From NCBI RefSeq assembly GCF_014960965.1, contig NZ_CP063169.1, positions 591,581 to 655,580 on the forward strand: a stretch of DNA of 64,000 bases, read 5' to 3'. The notes under the pieces were generated by a model. It did not search any database. It worked only from the letters and a program-made list of their open reading frames with translations, and was not told where the DNA came from. Each line of letters opens with the position of its first letter. The first letter of the stretch is position 1. This stretch comes from Ruania alkalisoli (GTDB lineage Bacteria > Actinomycetota > Actinomycetes > Actinomycetales > Beutenbergiaceae). Shown piece after piece: positions 54,994 through 63,640 of the stretch. A program made the position numbers and the translations under genes.

Positions 54994-55012
54994 GCCGTCA
55001 CGGACCGAACTG

Positions 55013-55051
55013 CGGGCCCGGGCTGTCCACATCATGGACGGCTCGGGCCCG
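55013..55051 (+). terminator. Terminator after the sugar operon
   Basis: CGGGCCCG ... GTCCA / TGGAC ... CGGGCCCG, about 17 bp with two G-U pairs and a 5-nt loop, 20 bp after the dehydrogenase stop. It separates the sugar operon from the symporter gene. Confidence 0.7.
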
Positions 55052-55199
55052 TCGCACGTTCTGGCCGTCCCGCCTGTGCAAGATGCTCTGCGGCTCACGC
55101 ACCAGCGTGGCCGTCCGTGCCCTCCCGACGGCGCCCCATCTGGCCCCGATCGCGAGGTCACACCGAGCATCCGCCTACCCCGCGCGAAAGGCCTGACCC

Positions 55200-56576
55200 G
55201 TGTCGACCGGCACCACCTCTGAAGCTCCACGTCGCTCCCGATTGCGACTTCCCTCGTTCAGCGTCCAGATCATCCTCGGCCTGGTCCTCGGCGCCGTGCT
55301 CGGATGGGTCGCCCTGCAGATGGGTACCGTCGGGGCCGACGAGAACCCGAACTGGCTCACCGAGACCCTCGCCACGATCGGCGGGTCCTTCGTGACCCTC
55401 CTGCGCGCGATCGTCCCCCCGCTGGTCTTCCTGGCGATCGTTGCCTCGATCGCGAACCTCCGGAAGGTCTCCAACGCGGCGCGGCTCGCCGGTCAGACCC
55501 TGCTGTGGTTCGCTATCACCGCGGGTATCTCCGTGGCCATCGGTATGGCGCTCGGCCTCATCACCCGGCCCGGTGAGAACACCTCGATCAGCGCCGACCT
55601 CGCCGAGGCGCCCAGCCGCACGGGTAGCTGGGTCGACTTCCTCACCGGCCTGATCCCCAGCAACGTCCTCGGGCTCGACGCCGGGCTGCGTGGAGACTCG
55701 GTCTCGCTGAACTTCAACGTGCTGCAGATCGTGGTGATCGCCCTCGTCGTGGGGATCGCGGCTCTGCGTTCCGGCCAGAAGGCTGACGCCTTCCTCAGCT
55801 TCAACGCCTCCGCTCTCGCGGTCATCCAGAAGGTGCTGTGGTGGATCATCCGCCTCGCACCGATCGGCACGCTCGGTCTCATCGGGCGGGCGGTGGCCAC
55901 CTATGGGACGGAGCTGTTCGCGCCGTTGGCGACCTTCGCCGTCGCGATCTACATCGGTCTGGCCATCGTGCTGTTCGTGCTCTATCCCGTGCTGCTGCGG
56001 GTCAACGGGCTGCCAGCGCTGCCGTACTACAAGGGCGCGTGGCCGGCCATTCAGCTCGGCTTCGTCTCCCGCTCCTCGATCGGCACCCTGCCGGTGACCG
56101 AGCGGGTGACCGAGCGCAACCTCGGAGTCCCGCGCGAGTACGCCTCGTTCGCCGTGCCGCTGGGGGCGACCACGAAGATGGACGGCTGCGCCGCGATCTA
56201 CCCGGCGATCGCTGCGATCTTCGTCGCCCAGTTCTACGGCATCGACCTGTCGGTCACCGATTACCTGCTCATCGCCTTCGTCTCCGTGGTCGGATCTGCC
56301 GCGACAGCGGGACTCACCGGGGCGCTGGTGATGCTCACCCTGACCCTGTCCACCCTCGGGCTGCCGCTGGAGGGTGTGGGTCTGCTGCTCGCCGTCGATC
56401 CCATCCTGGACATGGGGCGCACGGCCGTGAACGTGGCCGGCCAGGCGCTGGTGCCCACGATCGTGGCCAAGCGGGAGGGCATCCTCGACGAGGATCGCTA
56501 TCGCGCCGGCAACGCCGAGAACCTCTTCGCCGACGAGGCCGTGTCCGACCGGGAACCGGAACCGGCCAACGCCTGA
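55200..56576 (+). CDS. Dicarboxylate/amino acid:cation symporter (SLC1/DAACS family)
   Basis: 458 residues with the SLC1 fold of eight helices and two hairpins. Diagnostic segments: the serine-rich hairpin SRSSIGTLPVTERVTE, GATTKMDGCAAIYPAIAAIF in place of the usual NMDGT, and DPILDMGRTAVNVAGQAL with the Asp and Asn of the substrate site. GTG 55200 is the start. Takes up aspartate, glutamate, C4-dicarboxylates or, in this sequence branch, possibly serine/threonine. Confidence 0.93.
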   Translation: MSTGTTSEAPRRSRLRLPSFSVQIILGLVLGAVLGWVALQMGTVGADENPNWLTETLATIGGSFVTLLRAIVPPLVFLAIVASIANLRKVSNAARLAGQTLLWFAITAGISVAIGMALGLITRPGENTSISADLAEAPSRTGSWVDFLTGLIPSNVLGLDAGLRGDSVSLNFNVLQIVVIALVVGIAALRSGQKADAFLSFNASALAVIQKVLWWIIRLAPIGTLGLIGRAVATYGTELFAPLATFAVAIYIGLAIVLFVLYPVLLRVNGLPALPYYKGAWPAIQLGFVSRSSIGTLPVTERVTERNLGVPREYASFAVPLGATTKMDGCAAIYPAIAAIFVAQFYGIDLSVTDYLLIAFVSVVGSAATAGLTGALVMLTLTLSTLGLPLEGVGLLLAVDPILDMGRTAVNVAGQALVPTIVAKREGILDEDRYRAGNAENLFADEAVSDREPEPANA

Positions 56577-56582
56577 GAGGCG

Positions 56583-56624
56583 ACGCCTCGGGCCGCCGGG
56601 GAACTCCCCAGCGGCCCGAGGCGT
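56583..56624 (+). terminator. Terminator after the symporter gene
   Basis: ACGCCTCGGGCCGC / GCGGCCCGAGGCGT, 14-bp perfect stem and a 14-nt loop, ending 10 bp before the MarR-like start. Confidence 0.8.
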
Positions 56625-56633
56625 TGAGAGGGT

Positions 56634-57164
56634 GTGAGCATGATCGACGACGTCCGAGACATCAGCGCCGACGCCAGCACTGCACTATCCGTGGTGAACG
56701 TCCGTGACGCGGCCCCGGTTGCGGGGGTGAACGAGATCCTCTCCCTGGCTGACGAACTCAGTCGCATCGGCGATGCCGGGTCGCAGCTCGCGCGGGCGAT
56801 CGAGTCCGCCACCGGGCTGCGCGCCGGCGAGGTGCAAGTGCTCGCAGCGGTCGCAGCGGGGGCGGAGCACCACCGGGCGATTGCCAGCACCATCGGTCAG
56901 GTACCCGAGGCAGCGGAAGCCACCGTGGATGGGCTCGCCGAGCGTGGGCTCATCGGGCGGCACTCGCACGAGTCCGATCCCAGCGGAGAACTCGGCCTCG
57001 TCCACGTCTCCCCGAGCGGGCAGGCCGTGCTGGAACAGGTCGAGGCCGTGCGCATTCGCCTCGCCGACGCGCTCTTCGGGGCGCTCGGACTCGAGAAGGC
57101 GCAGGAACTGCGGCGGACCCTGACGGCGGTGGCCGAGATCGTGGAGACGCCCGCCTTGCGCTGA
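56634..57164 (+). CDS. MarR-like winged-helix protein
   Basis: 176 residues; GTG 56634 or ATG 56640. Residues about 55-150 resemble a MarR winged helix (GLRAGEVQVLAAVAAGAEHHRAIA, EATVDGLAERGLIGRHSHESDPSG, GLVHVSPSGQAVLEQ). The first 50 residues are unlike MarR and may form a dimerisation extension. Targets unknown; nearest candidates are the symporter and the esterase genes. Confidence 0.72.
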   Translation: MSMIDDVRDISADASTALSVVNVRDAAPVAGVNEILSLADELSRIGDAGSQLARAIESATGLRAGEVQVLAAVAAGAEHHRAIASTIGQVPEAAEATVDGLAERGLIGRHSHESDPSGELGLVHVSPSGQAVLEQVEAVRIRLADALFGALGLEKAQELRRTLTAVAEIVETPALR

Positions 57165-57228
57165 GGTGCGGGGAGCACCTTGACCACCGTCTTGGCCCCT
57201 TCTACTGTGAATCCATTCAACGGCAAGC

Positions 57229-57250
57229 CCTGACCCGATGACGGGTCAGG
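57229..57250 (+). terminator. Small hairpin between MarR-like and esterase genes
   Basis: CCTGACCCG-ATGA-CGGGTCAGG: 9-bp stem with a 4-nt loop, 26 bp before the esterase ATG. It may be a terminator of the MarR-like gene or a leader structure of the esterase gene. Confidence 0.5.
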
Positions 57251-57275
57251 CGTGGGTGGGCGGAACGGAGCATGT

Positions 57276-57944
57276 ATGACCATCCATCTCGCAGGTGACT
57301 CCACGGTGGCACCCGGCCCGCTCGACGGGTCTGGTGTGATCGGCTGGGGCGGAGTGCTCCAGGAGTTCGTCGACGAGCCGGTCGTCAACCGTGCATTCGG
57401 CGGCGCCACGACCGATTCCTTCGTGGCGCAGGGGAACTGGCAGGCGACCATCGACGCGGTCGAGGTGGGGGACGTCGTCGTGATCCAGTTCGGGCACAAC
57501 GATCAGAAGGACGCCGATCTCGAAGCCGATGGGCGCTACACCGAGAATCTTGGACGGTTCGTCGCCGAGGTGCGCGAACGTGGCGGGTCGCCGGTGCTGG
57601 CGACGTCAGTGGAACGGCTGCTGCGCGATGACGGGGGAGCGGTGAGCGTCTCCCACGGCTCCTACCCGCGGGCCGTGCGCCGCCTCGGACGCCGCCTGGA
57701 CGTCCCGGTGATCGAGCTCACCGCCTTCACCCGGTGGCTCTACGAGTGGCTCGGTACCGAGGCGGGCCCGCTGCTGTTCCCGCACGGCAAGCCGGACCGA
57801 AGCCCGGAGGAAGCCCGCGACACGACCCACTTCGGACTCGCCGGAGCACGGGCAGTGGCCGGCTTCGTCGCCCAGAACCTGCGAGCGATCCGGGGCCAGG
57901 ACGACGACCACGAACCGCTCGGGCTCTGGGTCATGCAGCAGTAG
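57276..57944 (+). CDS. SGNH/GDSL esterase, rhamnogalacturonan acetylesterase-like
   Basis: 222 residues; ATG 57276 has CGGAG 7 nt upstream. Block I LAGDSTVAP (Ser9), block III GHND (73-76) and block V DTTHFG (Asp182, His185) give the full catalytic set of the CE12 family, which removes acetyl groups from pectin-type glycans. No signal peptide is seen, so it is probably intracellular and acts on imported oligosaccharides. Confidence 0.88.
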   Translation: MTIHLAGDSTVAPGPLDGSGVIGWGGVLQEFVDEPVVNRAFGGATTDSFVAQGNWQATIDAVEVGDVVVIQFGHNDQKDADLEADGRYTENLGRFVAEVRERGGSPVLATSVERLLRDDGGAVSVSHGSYPRAVRRLGRRLDVPVIELTAFTRWLYEWLGTEAGPLLFPHGKPDRSPEEARDTTHFGLAGARAVAGFVAQNLRAIRGQDDDHEPLGLWVMQQ

Positions 57945-58044
57945 ATCCGCCCGCCACCGTCCGGAGACTCTCACGAGATGGGCAGTGGGGACGCTCACTC
58001 ACTGCCCGGCCACACGCTATGCCACACTGAACAGGTCGAACTGA

Positions 58045-58178
58045 AGTTCGCGCACTCCGGGGTCGGTGTAATTCCGAACCGGCGGTTACAGTCCGCGACC
58101 CGGCCGCAGCCAGCGGCCGGTTGACCAGGTGAAACTCCTGGACCGACGGTGAAAGTCCGGATGGGAGGAAGTGCGCGC
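58045..58178 (+). ncRNA. FMN riboswitch (RFN element)
   Basis: Conserved blocks in order: GGGGTCGGTGTAATTCCGAA, CCGGCGGTTACAGTCCGCGA, GACCAGGTGAAACTCCTGG and CCGACGGTGAAAGTCCGGAT. Closing stem GCGCACT / AGTGCGC. A smaller hairpin CTGCG-CCCTAG-CGCAG lies just before the GGAGG of ribD, so FMN binding probably blocks translation. Controls the ribD-ribE-ribBA-ribH operon. Confidence 0.96.
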
Positions 58179-58270
58179 GCGGTGGTCGGCTCTTGCGCCG
58201 GAGTAGGTCCGCGTGGGGAGCCGTTCGTCGTCGCCGGCCCCGGGCTGCGCCCTAGCGCAGGAGGAACCCG

Positions 58271-59434
58271 GTGGCCCACCCCGACGGCGGAGCCCACGAT
58301 GCCCGCTCCGGTGACCATGATCGTGTGGTCGCCGCCCTTGAGCGCGCCGTCGAGCTGAGCGCCCGCGGTCTCGGCCGGGTCAGCCCGAACCCTGCCGTGG
58401 GATGCGTGATCCTCGACGCTGAGGGTCACATGGCCGGCGAGGGCTGGCACGCCCGCCCCGGTGGCCCGCATGCCGAGGTTGTTGCGCTGGACGGCGCCCG
58501 CACCCCTTCCAGCGCCGCGGGCGGGACCGCTGTCGTCACTCTCGAGCCGTGCCCCCACACCGGCCGCACGGGCCCATGCACGCAAGCCCTGCTCAAGGCT
58601 GGGATCTCGCGTGTGGTCTATGCCGTCGCCGATCCGCTGCACGAGGGTGGGGGAGAGGTGCTGCAACAGGCAGGCGTGGAGGTGCACGGCCCCGGCAGCG
58701 ACCTCGTGCCCGCCGAGTTCACGCAGTCAGCCGCCTTCGTCAACGAACCCTGGCTGACGGCGCAGCGCACCTCCCGCCCGCACGTCACCTGGAAATTCGC
58801 CGCCACCCTCGACGGCCGGTCCGCGGCCGCCGACGGCACTAGCAGGTGGATCACCGGAGACGAGGTCCGGGCTGACGTGCACCAGCTGCGTGACAGCGTC
58901 GACGCGGTGCTCATCGGGGCAGGCACCCAGCGCACGGACGACCCGCAACTGACCGTCCGGCCGGCGCCGCAGGACGGACGCCAGCCGCTCCGGGTGATCC
59001 TCGACCCGAGCGGTACCACGGCTCCCGGTTCCCGGGTGCTGGACGCCGCAGCGCCGACGCTGCTGGTGCTTGGCACGGATGCACCCGAACCCGATGCCCC
59101 GGACCGCGTGCAGATCGCGCGCGTGCCCAAGGCGATGAAGGAGGCAGGCGGTCTCGACCTGGACTCGGTGCTCGCCACCCTCTACGCCCGCGACGTCCGA
59201 TCGATCCTCCTTGAGGGTGGCCCGAGCCTGGCCGGCTCGTTCCTCGCCGCCGGTCTCGTCGATCGCGTCGTCGCCTACCTCGCTCCCGCACTCCTTGGCG
59301 CCGGCCCGGCAGCCCTCGCCGACGCCGGTGTGGCCACGATCGCCGGCACCCACCGCCTCGAGCCGATCGACGTCACCACCCTCGGCCCCGACATCCGACT
59401 CATCGCCCGCCCGACCCGCCGAACGGACCGTTGA
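58271..59434 (+). CDS. ribD: Bifunctional riboflavin deaminase/reductase
   Basis: Deaminates and reduces the pyrimidine intermediate of riboflavin synthesis. 387 residues: N-terminal zinc deaminase with HAE (67-69) and PCPHTGRTGPC (Cys94, Cys103), C-terminal reductase with TWKFAATLDGRSAA and EGGPSLAGSFLAAGLVD. GTG 58271 follows GGAGG. First gene after the FMN riboswitch. Confidence 0.97.
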   Translation: MAHPDGGAHDARSGDHDRVVAALERAVELSARGLGRVSPNPAVGCVILDAEGHMAGEGWHARPGGPHAEVVALDGARTPSSAAGGTAVVTLEPCPHTGRTGPCTQALLKAGISRVVYAVADPLHEGGGEVLQQAGVEVHGPGSDLVPAEFTQSAAFVNEPWLTAQRTSRPHVTWKFAATLDGRSAAADGTSRWITGDEVRADVHQLRDSVDAVLIGAGTQRTDDPQLTVRPAPQDGRQPLRVILDPSGTTAPGSRVLDAAAPTLLVLGTDAPEPDAPDRVQIARVPKAMKEAGGLDLDSVLATLYARDVRSILLEGGPSLAGSFLAAGLVDRVVAYLAPALLGAGPAALADAGVATIAGTHRLEPIDVTTLGPDIRLIARPTRRTDR

Positions 59435-59491
59435 GCGGACTCCGTGCCCGCCGCCCACTATGCCAACGGCCTCGATCACCAAGGAGAGACC

Positions 59492-60145
59492 ATGTTCACC
59501 GGAATCGTCACCGACCTCGGCACCGTCACCGCCCTCGAACCTGCGCCGGGAGGGGCCCGGCTGCACGTGCAGGGCCGGCTACCCCACGACGTCGCCCTCG
59601 GTGACTCGATCGCCGTCGACGGGGTCTGCGTGACCGTTGCCACCCTGACCACAGTGGATGGTGCCGCACAGGAGCTCGGAAGGGACGCCGTCGTGGAGTT
59701 CACGGCCGACCTCATGCCCGCCACGCTCGGACGCACCACTCTCGGCCAGCGCGAACCCGGAGACAGGGTGAATCTCGAGCCGGCGCTCGCAGCGAACGGG
59801 CGCTTCGGCGGCCACGTGGTGACCGGCCACATCGACGCCGTGGGCACCGTGGTGGGGCGCACCGCCGGCGACCTGGCTGACCGCCTCACCATCGCCGTGC
59901 CCGCGCACCTGGCGCGCTACGTGGTGGCGCAGGGATCGATCGCGATCGACGGCGTCTCCCTCACCGTTGCCGAGCTCGCCGACATCGATGATGGCTGCCT
60001 GGTGACTGTCGGCCTCATCCCCGCGACCCTCGAGGCCACCACCCTCGGGCATCGCACCCCACCGGACCGGGTGAACCTCGAGGTGGACGTGCTCGCCAAA
60101 CAGGTGGAACGTCTGCTCGCTGCCGGGGAGTCCGCTCATGCGTGA
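59492..60145 (+). CDS. ribE: Riboflavin synthase, alpha chain
   Basis: Dismutates two lumazine molecules to riboflavin. 217 residues made of two lumazine-binding barrels: MFTGIVTDLGTVT... and GHVVTGHIDAVGTV... with repeat motif VNLE near each end. ATG 59492 follows AAGGAGAG. It overlaps ribBA by 8 nt. Confidence 0.97.
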   Translation: MFTGIVTDLGTVTALEPAPGGARLHVQGRLPHDVALGDSIAVDGVCVTVATLTTVDGAAQELGRDAVVEFTADLMPATLGRTTLGQREPGDRVNLEPALAANGRFGGHVVTGHIDAVGTVVGRTAGDLADRLTIAVPAHLARYVVAQGSIAIDGVSLTVAELADIDDGCLVTVGLIPATLEATTLGHRTPPDRVNLEVDVLAKQVERLLAAGESAHA

Positions 60146-61484
60146 GGTCGAGAACGCGATCGCGGCGATCGCCGCTGGGCGGATGGTGATCGTCACCGAC
60201 GATGCTGACCGCGAGAACGAGGGTGATCTGGTGGCCGCCGCCGATGCGATCACGCCAGAGATCGTCGCGTTCATGGCCACCCACGGGCGCGGACTGATCT
60301 GCGCGCCGATCACTGCCGAGACCGCCCAGCGGTTGGAACTGGCGCCGATGACCCGCCGCAACACCGAGGCGCATGGGACGGCGTTCACCGTCTCCGTGGA
60401 CGCCGTCTCGGGTATCACCACCGGCATCAGTGCCGCCGATCGCGCCCGCACGATAGCCTTGCTCGCCGACCCGACCACCGCGACCGACGACCTGGCCCGG
60501 CCGGGGCACGTCTTTCCGCTGGTGGCCGACCCTGACGGTGTGCTCGGCCGGGTCGGGCATACCGAGGCGGGTGTGGACCTGGCACGCCTCGCCGGACGCG
60601 CGCCCGCCGCCGTGATCTGCGAGATCCTCACCCCCGACGGCGTTTGTTCCCGTGGCGAGCAGCTGCGCGAGCTGGCCGCAGCTCACGATCTGCCGGTGGT
60701 GAGTGTGGCCGAGCTCGTCGCCTATCGCCGGCGCGAGCCCGGAGCGCGGTCCACCCAGGTGCAGCGTGGAGCCACCCAGGCGCATCGTGCGACGGCCCAG
60801 GTGCATCGTGCGGCGGCAGCCATGCTGCCCACGGCGGCCGGCGCGTTCCGGGCTGTCGTCTTCACCGATCCCGCGGGTACCGAGCACGTGGCCCTGTGCC
60901 ACGGGCTTGACTCTTCCGACCGCTTCGCAGGCGAGGAGGACGTGTTGGTGCGGGTGCACTCGGAATGCCTGACCGGTGAGGCGTTCGGATCGTTGCGCTG
61001 CGACTGCGGCCCCCAGCTCGACGATGCGCTCGCGGCCGTGGCAGCCCGTGGGCGAGGCGCGGTCGTGTACCTGCGTGGCCACGAGGGACGCGGCACCGGG
61101 CTCAGCGCGAAGGTCCGTGCCTACGCACTGCAGGAGCAGGGGCGCGACACGGTCGAGGCGAATCTCGACCAGGGCCTGCCCGCCGACGCCCGTGACTATG
61201 CGGCGGCCGCCGCCATCCTGCTCGATCTCGGCGCCCGGAACGTGCGCCTGAAGTCGAACAACCCGGCCAAATCGGCGGCGCTCGCGCTCGGCGGCGTGAC
61301 GGTACGCGGCCACGAGCCGGCGCCGGCACCGGTCGGCGCCGACAACCTCGCCTACCTACGGACCAAGTCCGAGCGGATGGGGCACGTGCTGCCCTGGCTT
61401 CCAGATGTTGCCGACCCCATCGACTCGGCCGCTTCCAGGATCACCTCCGACGATCCCGCCACCCATGAGAGGACACCCGTATGA
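60138..61484 (+). CDS. ribBA: Bifunctional 3,4-dihydroxy-2-butanone-4-phosphate synthase / GTP cyclohydrolase II
   Basis: Supplies both precursors of riboflavin. 448 residues: RibB domain first ([12 protein letters not shown] at 20-31, [13 protein letters not shown]), RibA domain second ([19 protein letters not shown] zinc site, [12 protein letters not shown]). The linker holds three 7-residue repeats ([21 protein letters not shown] at 60757-60820) not normal for the family. Overlaps both neighbours; ribH starts at ATGA. Confidence 0.97.
   Translation: MREVENAIAAIAAGRMVIVTDDADRENEGDLVAAADAITPEIVAFMATHGRGLICAPITAETAQRLELAPMTRRNTEAHGTAFTVSVDAVSGITTGISAADRARTIALLADPTTATDDLARPGHVFPLVADPDGVLGRVGHTEAGVDLARLAGRAPAAVICEILTPDGVCSRGEQLRELAAAHDLPVVSVAELVAYRRREPGARSTQVQRGATQAHRATAQVHRAAAAMLPTAAGAFRAVVFTDPAGTEHVALCHGLDSSDRFAGEEDVLVRVHSECLTGEAFGSLRCDCGPQLDDALAAVAARGRGAVVYLRGHEGRGTGLSAKVRAYALQEQGRDTVEANLDQGLPADARDYAAAAAILLDLGARNVRLKSNNPAKSAALALGGVTVRGHEPAPAPVGADNLAYLRTKSERMGHVLPWLPDVADPIDSAASRITSDDPATHERTPV
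60757..60820 (+). repeat. 21-bp tandem repeat in the ribBA linker
   Basis: Three degenerate units of about 21 bp (ACCCAGGTGCAGCGTGGAGCC and variants) encode [14 protein letters not shown] and AQVHRAA between the RibB and RibA domains. Confidence 0.7.
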
Positions 61485-61966
61485 GTACCCACGCCCCCCA
61501 CACCGGACCACAGATCCAGGTGCCGCACGTACCCCACCTGAGGGTCGCCGTCGTGGCAGCCCGCTGGCACGAGGAGATCACCACCGGCCTGCTCGATGGG
61601 GCGTTACGGGCGCTCGCGGACGCGGGCATCGAGGAACCGCAGGTGGTGCGGGTGCCAGGCAGCTTCGAACTGCCCGTGGCTGCCGGCCGGCTGGCGCGGG
61701 GAGGGTTCGATGCCGTGGTGGCCCTGGGGATGGTGCTGCAGGGCACCACCGCACATTTCGAGTACGTGTGCCACGGGGTGACGGCGGGGCTCACCCAGGT
61801 GGCCACGTCCACCGGCGTCCCGGTCGGGTTCGGGGTGCTGACGTGCTCGGACGAAGCGCAGGCGCGCGACCGGGCCGGGCTGCCCGGCTCGAGGCAGGAC
61901 GTCGGCTATGAGGCGACAGTGGCGGCGATCAGTACCGCGGTGGCGCTCGCGGGGGCCGGGGTCTGA
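61481..61966 (+). CDS. ribH: 6,7-dimethyl-8-ribityllumazine synthase
   Basis: Joins the ribityl-pyrimidine and the butanone phosphate to lumazine. 161 residues: [26 protein letters not shown] and the active-site region [16 protein letters not shown], followed by [13 protein letters not shown] overlap with ribBA. Last gene of the operon. Confidence 0.96.
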   Translation: MSTHAPHTGPQIQVPHVPHLRVAVVAARWHEEITTGLLDGALRALADAGIEEPQVVRVPGSFELPVAAGRLARGGFDAVVALGMVLQGTTAHFEYVCHGVTAGLTQVATSTGVPVGFGVLTCSDEAQARDRAGLPGSRQDVGYEATVAAISTAVALAGAGV

Positions 61967-62032
61967 TGGCGTTTCTTGCCTTCCCGTCCTCATCTCCCCG
62001 TCCCCACCATCCCGAACCCGCCACCACCTGAG

Positions 62033-62089
62033 CCGAACGCTGAGTTGATCGGCGTCCCGGGCCGATTCGCCGAAGAGCTCAGCGTTCGG
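62033..62089. terminator. Hairpin between convergent ribH and DUF1801 genes
   Basis: CCGAACGCTGAG (62033-62044) and CTCAGCGTTCGG (62078-62089), 12-bp perfect stem, 33-nt loop that contains a smaller CGGCG/CGCCG pairing. Confidence 0.6.
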
Positions 62090-62106
62090 TGCGCGGAATG
62101 TGAGCG

Positions 62107-62583
62107 TCAGCTCACCGCGCGCTCGACCAGAGTGGCGAGCTGCTCCCACGCCGCTTCGGTGGGTTCGGTGAGGGCATAGGCCGTCGGCCACAGTCCGGAG
62201 TTTTCGTCGAGGTTCGCGAGCGTGCTGACGCCGAAGGTGGAGTAGCGCTCCTTGTCCATCTGGCCGCTGCGGAAGAAGCAGACCACCTTGCCGTTGCGGG
62301 CATAGCCGGGCTGCCCGTAGTAGAGCTTGGGTGCCAGCTCCGGCGCTGCGGTTGCGACGATCGCGTGCACCCGCTCGGCGAGCTGGCGATCCCCGTCAGG
62401 CATCTCCGCGATCTTCGCGAGCACATCGGCCTCGTCGGCTGCTGCCTTGGCCTCGGCCTTCTCGGCGCGGCTGCCGCGCCGCGCCTGAGTCTTGAGTTCG
62501 GCGGCGCGTTGCTTGATCGCCTCCCGCTCCTGCTCGGAGAATCCGTCGGCTGGGGCCGTGCTCTTCTTGGCGGATGTGGACAT
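62107..62583 (-). CDS. DUF1801-family protein
   Basis: 158 residues. Residues 1-70 are a charged, Lys/Ala/Glu-rich helix (SEQEREAIKQRAAELKTQ, EKAEAKAAADE); the DUF1801/YdhG-like domain follows (PELAPKLYYGQPGYARNGKVVCFFRSGQ). Members are sometimes called intracellular iron chaperone-like, but that role is not established. ATG 62583 is chosen. Confidence 0.78.
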   Translation of the reverse strand: MSTSAKKSTAPADGFSEQEREAIKQRAAELKTQARRGSRAEKAEAKAAADEADVLAKIAEMPDGDRQLAERVHAIVATAAPELAPKLYYGQPGYARNGKVVCFFRSGQMDKERYSTFGVSTLANLDENSGLWPTAYALTEPTEAAWEQLATLVERAVS

Positions 62584-62737
62584 CGCCGATCCCTTCGTCT
62601 GCGCTGGTGCCATCACCGTAGGCGGAGGTCGGGGCCGTGCACTTCTCGATTCCTGATCGATGGACAGGATGGGCGTCGAACGTTCCGACCGATGCGGCGC
62701 GTGAAGGGGGAATTGCGTCCGTTGTCGAGTGTGGCTG

Positions 62738-63475
62738 TCAGGAGGCCTGGCTGGCGGCGAGCCATCCGGCGAGCCGATCCGGCCGGTCGGTGATGATGCC
62801 GTCCACTCCTGCTGCCACCAACGGTGCCCACTCGGCTGCCTCGCTGGAGGTCCACGTATAGATCTGCATTCCCGCCTCGTGCACGCGGGTGGCGGCCGAC
62901 GGGTCGGCGATCACACTTGCGGAGGACGGGTTGCACGCGACGGCGCCCAGCTCGGCGCAGGTCGCCAGTGCCTGGGTGTCTGCCTCCTGGACCAGCAGGG
63001 CCCGGCGCATGGCGGGCGCCAGGGTTTGCAGGGTGCGCAGCATCTCCACCTCGAAGGACTGCGCGAGCACCCGATCGGTGAGACCGGCTTCCTCAATCTG
63101 TGCCAGCAGCGCTTGTGTCGGCTCTGCGGGCCAGGATCCCTTGAGTTCCAGCAGCAGTTCGAGCTCGGGGTACCGCAGCAGCAGGGAGACGATATCCCCG
63201 AAGAACGGCAGCGCCGTGCCCTCGTAGGCAGGGTCGAACCACTCGCCTGCATCGAGGTGGCGCACATCCATGGCGCGCATCTCTGCGACGATCCCGGCGC
63301 CGTCGGTGGTGCGATCGACACTGGCGTCGTGGATGACCACGGCCGAGCCGTCGACGGCCACCTGGACGTCGATCTCGATCATGTGGGCGCCCGCGAGCGC
63401 GGCAGCGGCGAACGCGGGCAGGGTGTTCTCCGGTGCCACGGACGAGTTGCCCCGGTGGGCGATGATCTGGGTCAT
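62738..63475 (-). CDS. Glycerophosphodiester phosphodiesterase
   Basis: Hydrolyses glycerophosphodiesters to glycerol-3-phosphate and alcohol. 245-residue TIM barrel: IIAHRGNSSVAPENTLPAF, metal ligands in IEIDVQ and IHDASVDRTTDG, and LELLLELKG-type segment. AGGAG precedes ATG 63475. No signal peptide, so cytoplasmic UgpQ type. Confidence 0.92.
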   Translation of the reverse strand: MTQIIAHRGNSSVAPENTLPAFAAAALAGAHMIEIDVQVAVDGSAVVIHDASVDRTTDGAGIVAEMRAMDVRHLDAGEWFDPAYEGTALPFFGDIVSLLLRYPELELLLELKGSWPAEPTQALLAQIEEAGLTDRVLAQSFEVEMLRTLQTLAPAMRRALLVQEADTQALATCAELGAVACNPSSASVIADPSAATRVHEAGMQIYTWTSSEAAEWAPLVAAGVDGIITDRPDRLAGWLAASQAS

Positions 63476-63640
63476 GCGGTGCTCCTGTCTCTCTCGGCAC
63501 CACGGTAGGCGAGGGCGGTGACAGGGGCAGACGGTGGAGCGAAGTGTCGCTGGTCGTTCAGCGAACGTTCATCTAGCTCGACCCTGATCGCCGCGGGGTC
63601 GGCAGTGACAGCGTGATCGACGTGCTTCTAGGGTGAGTGC

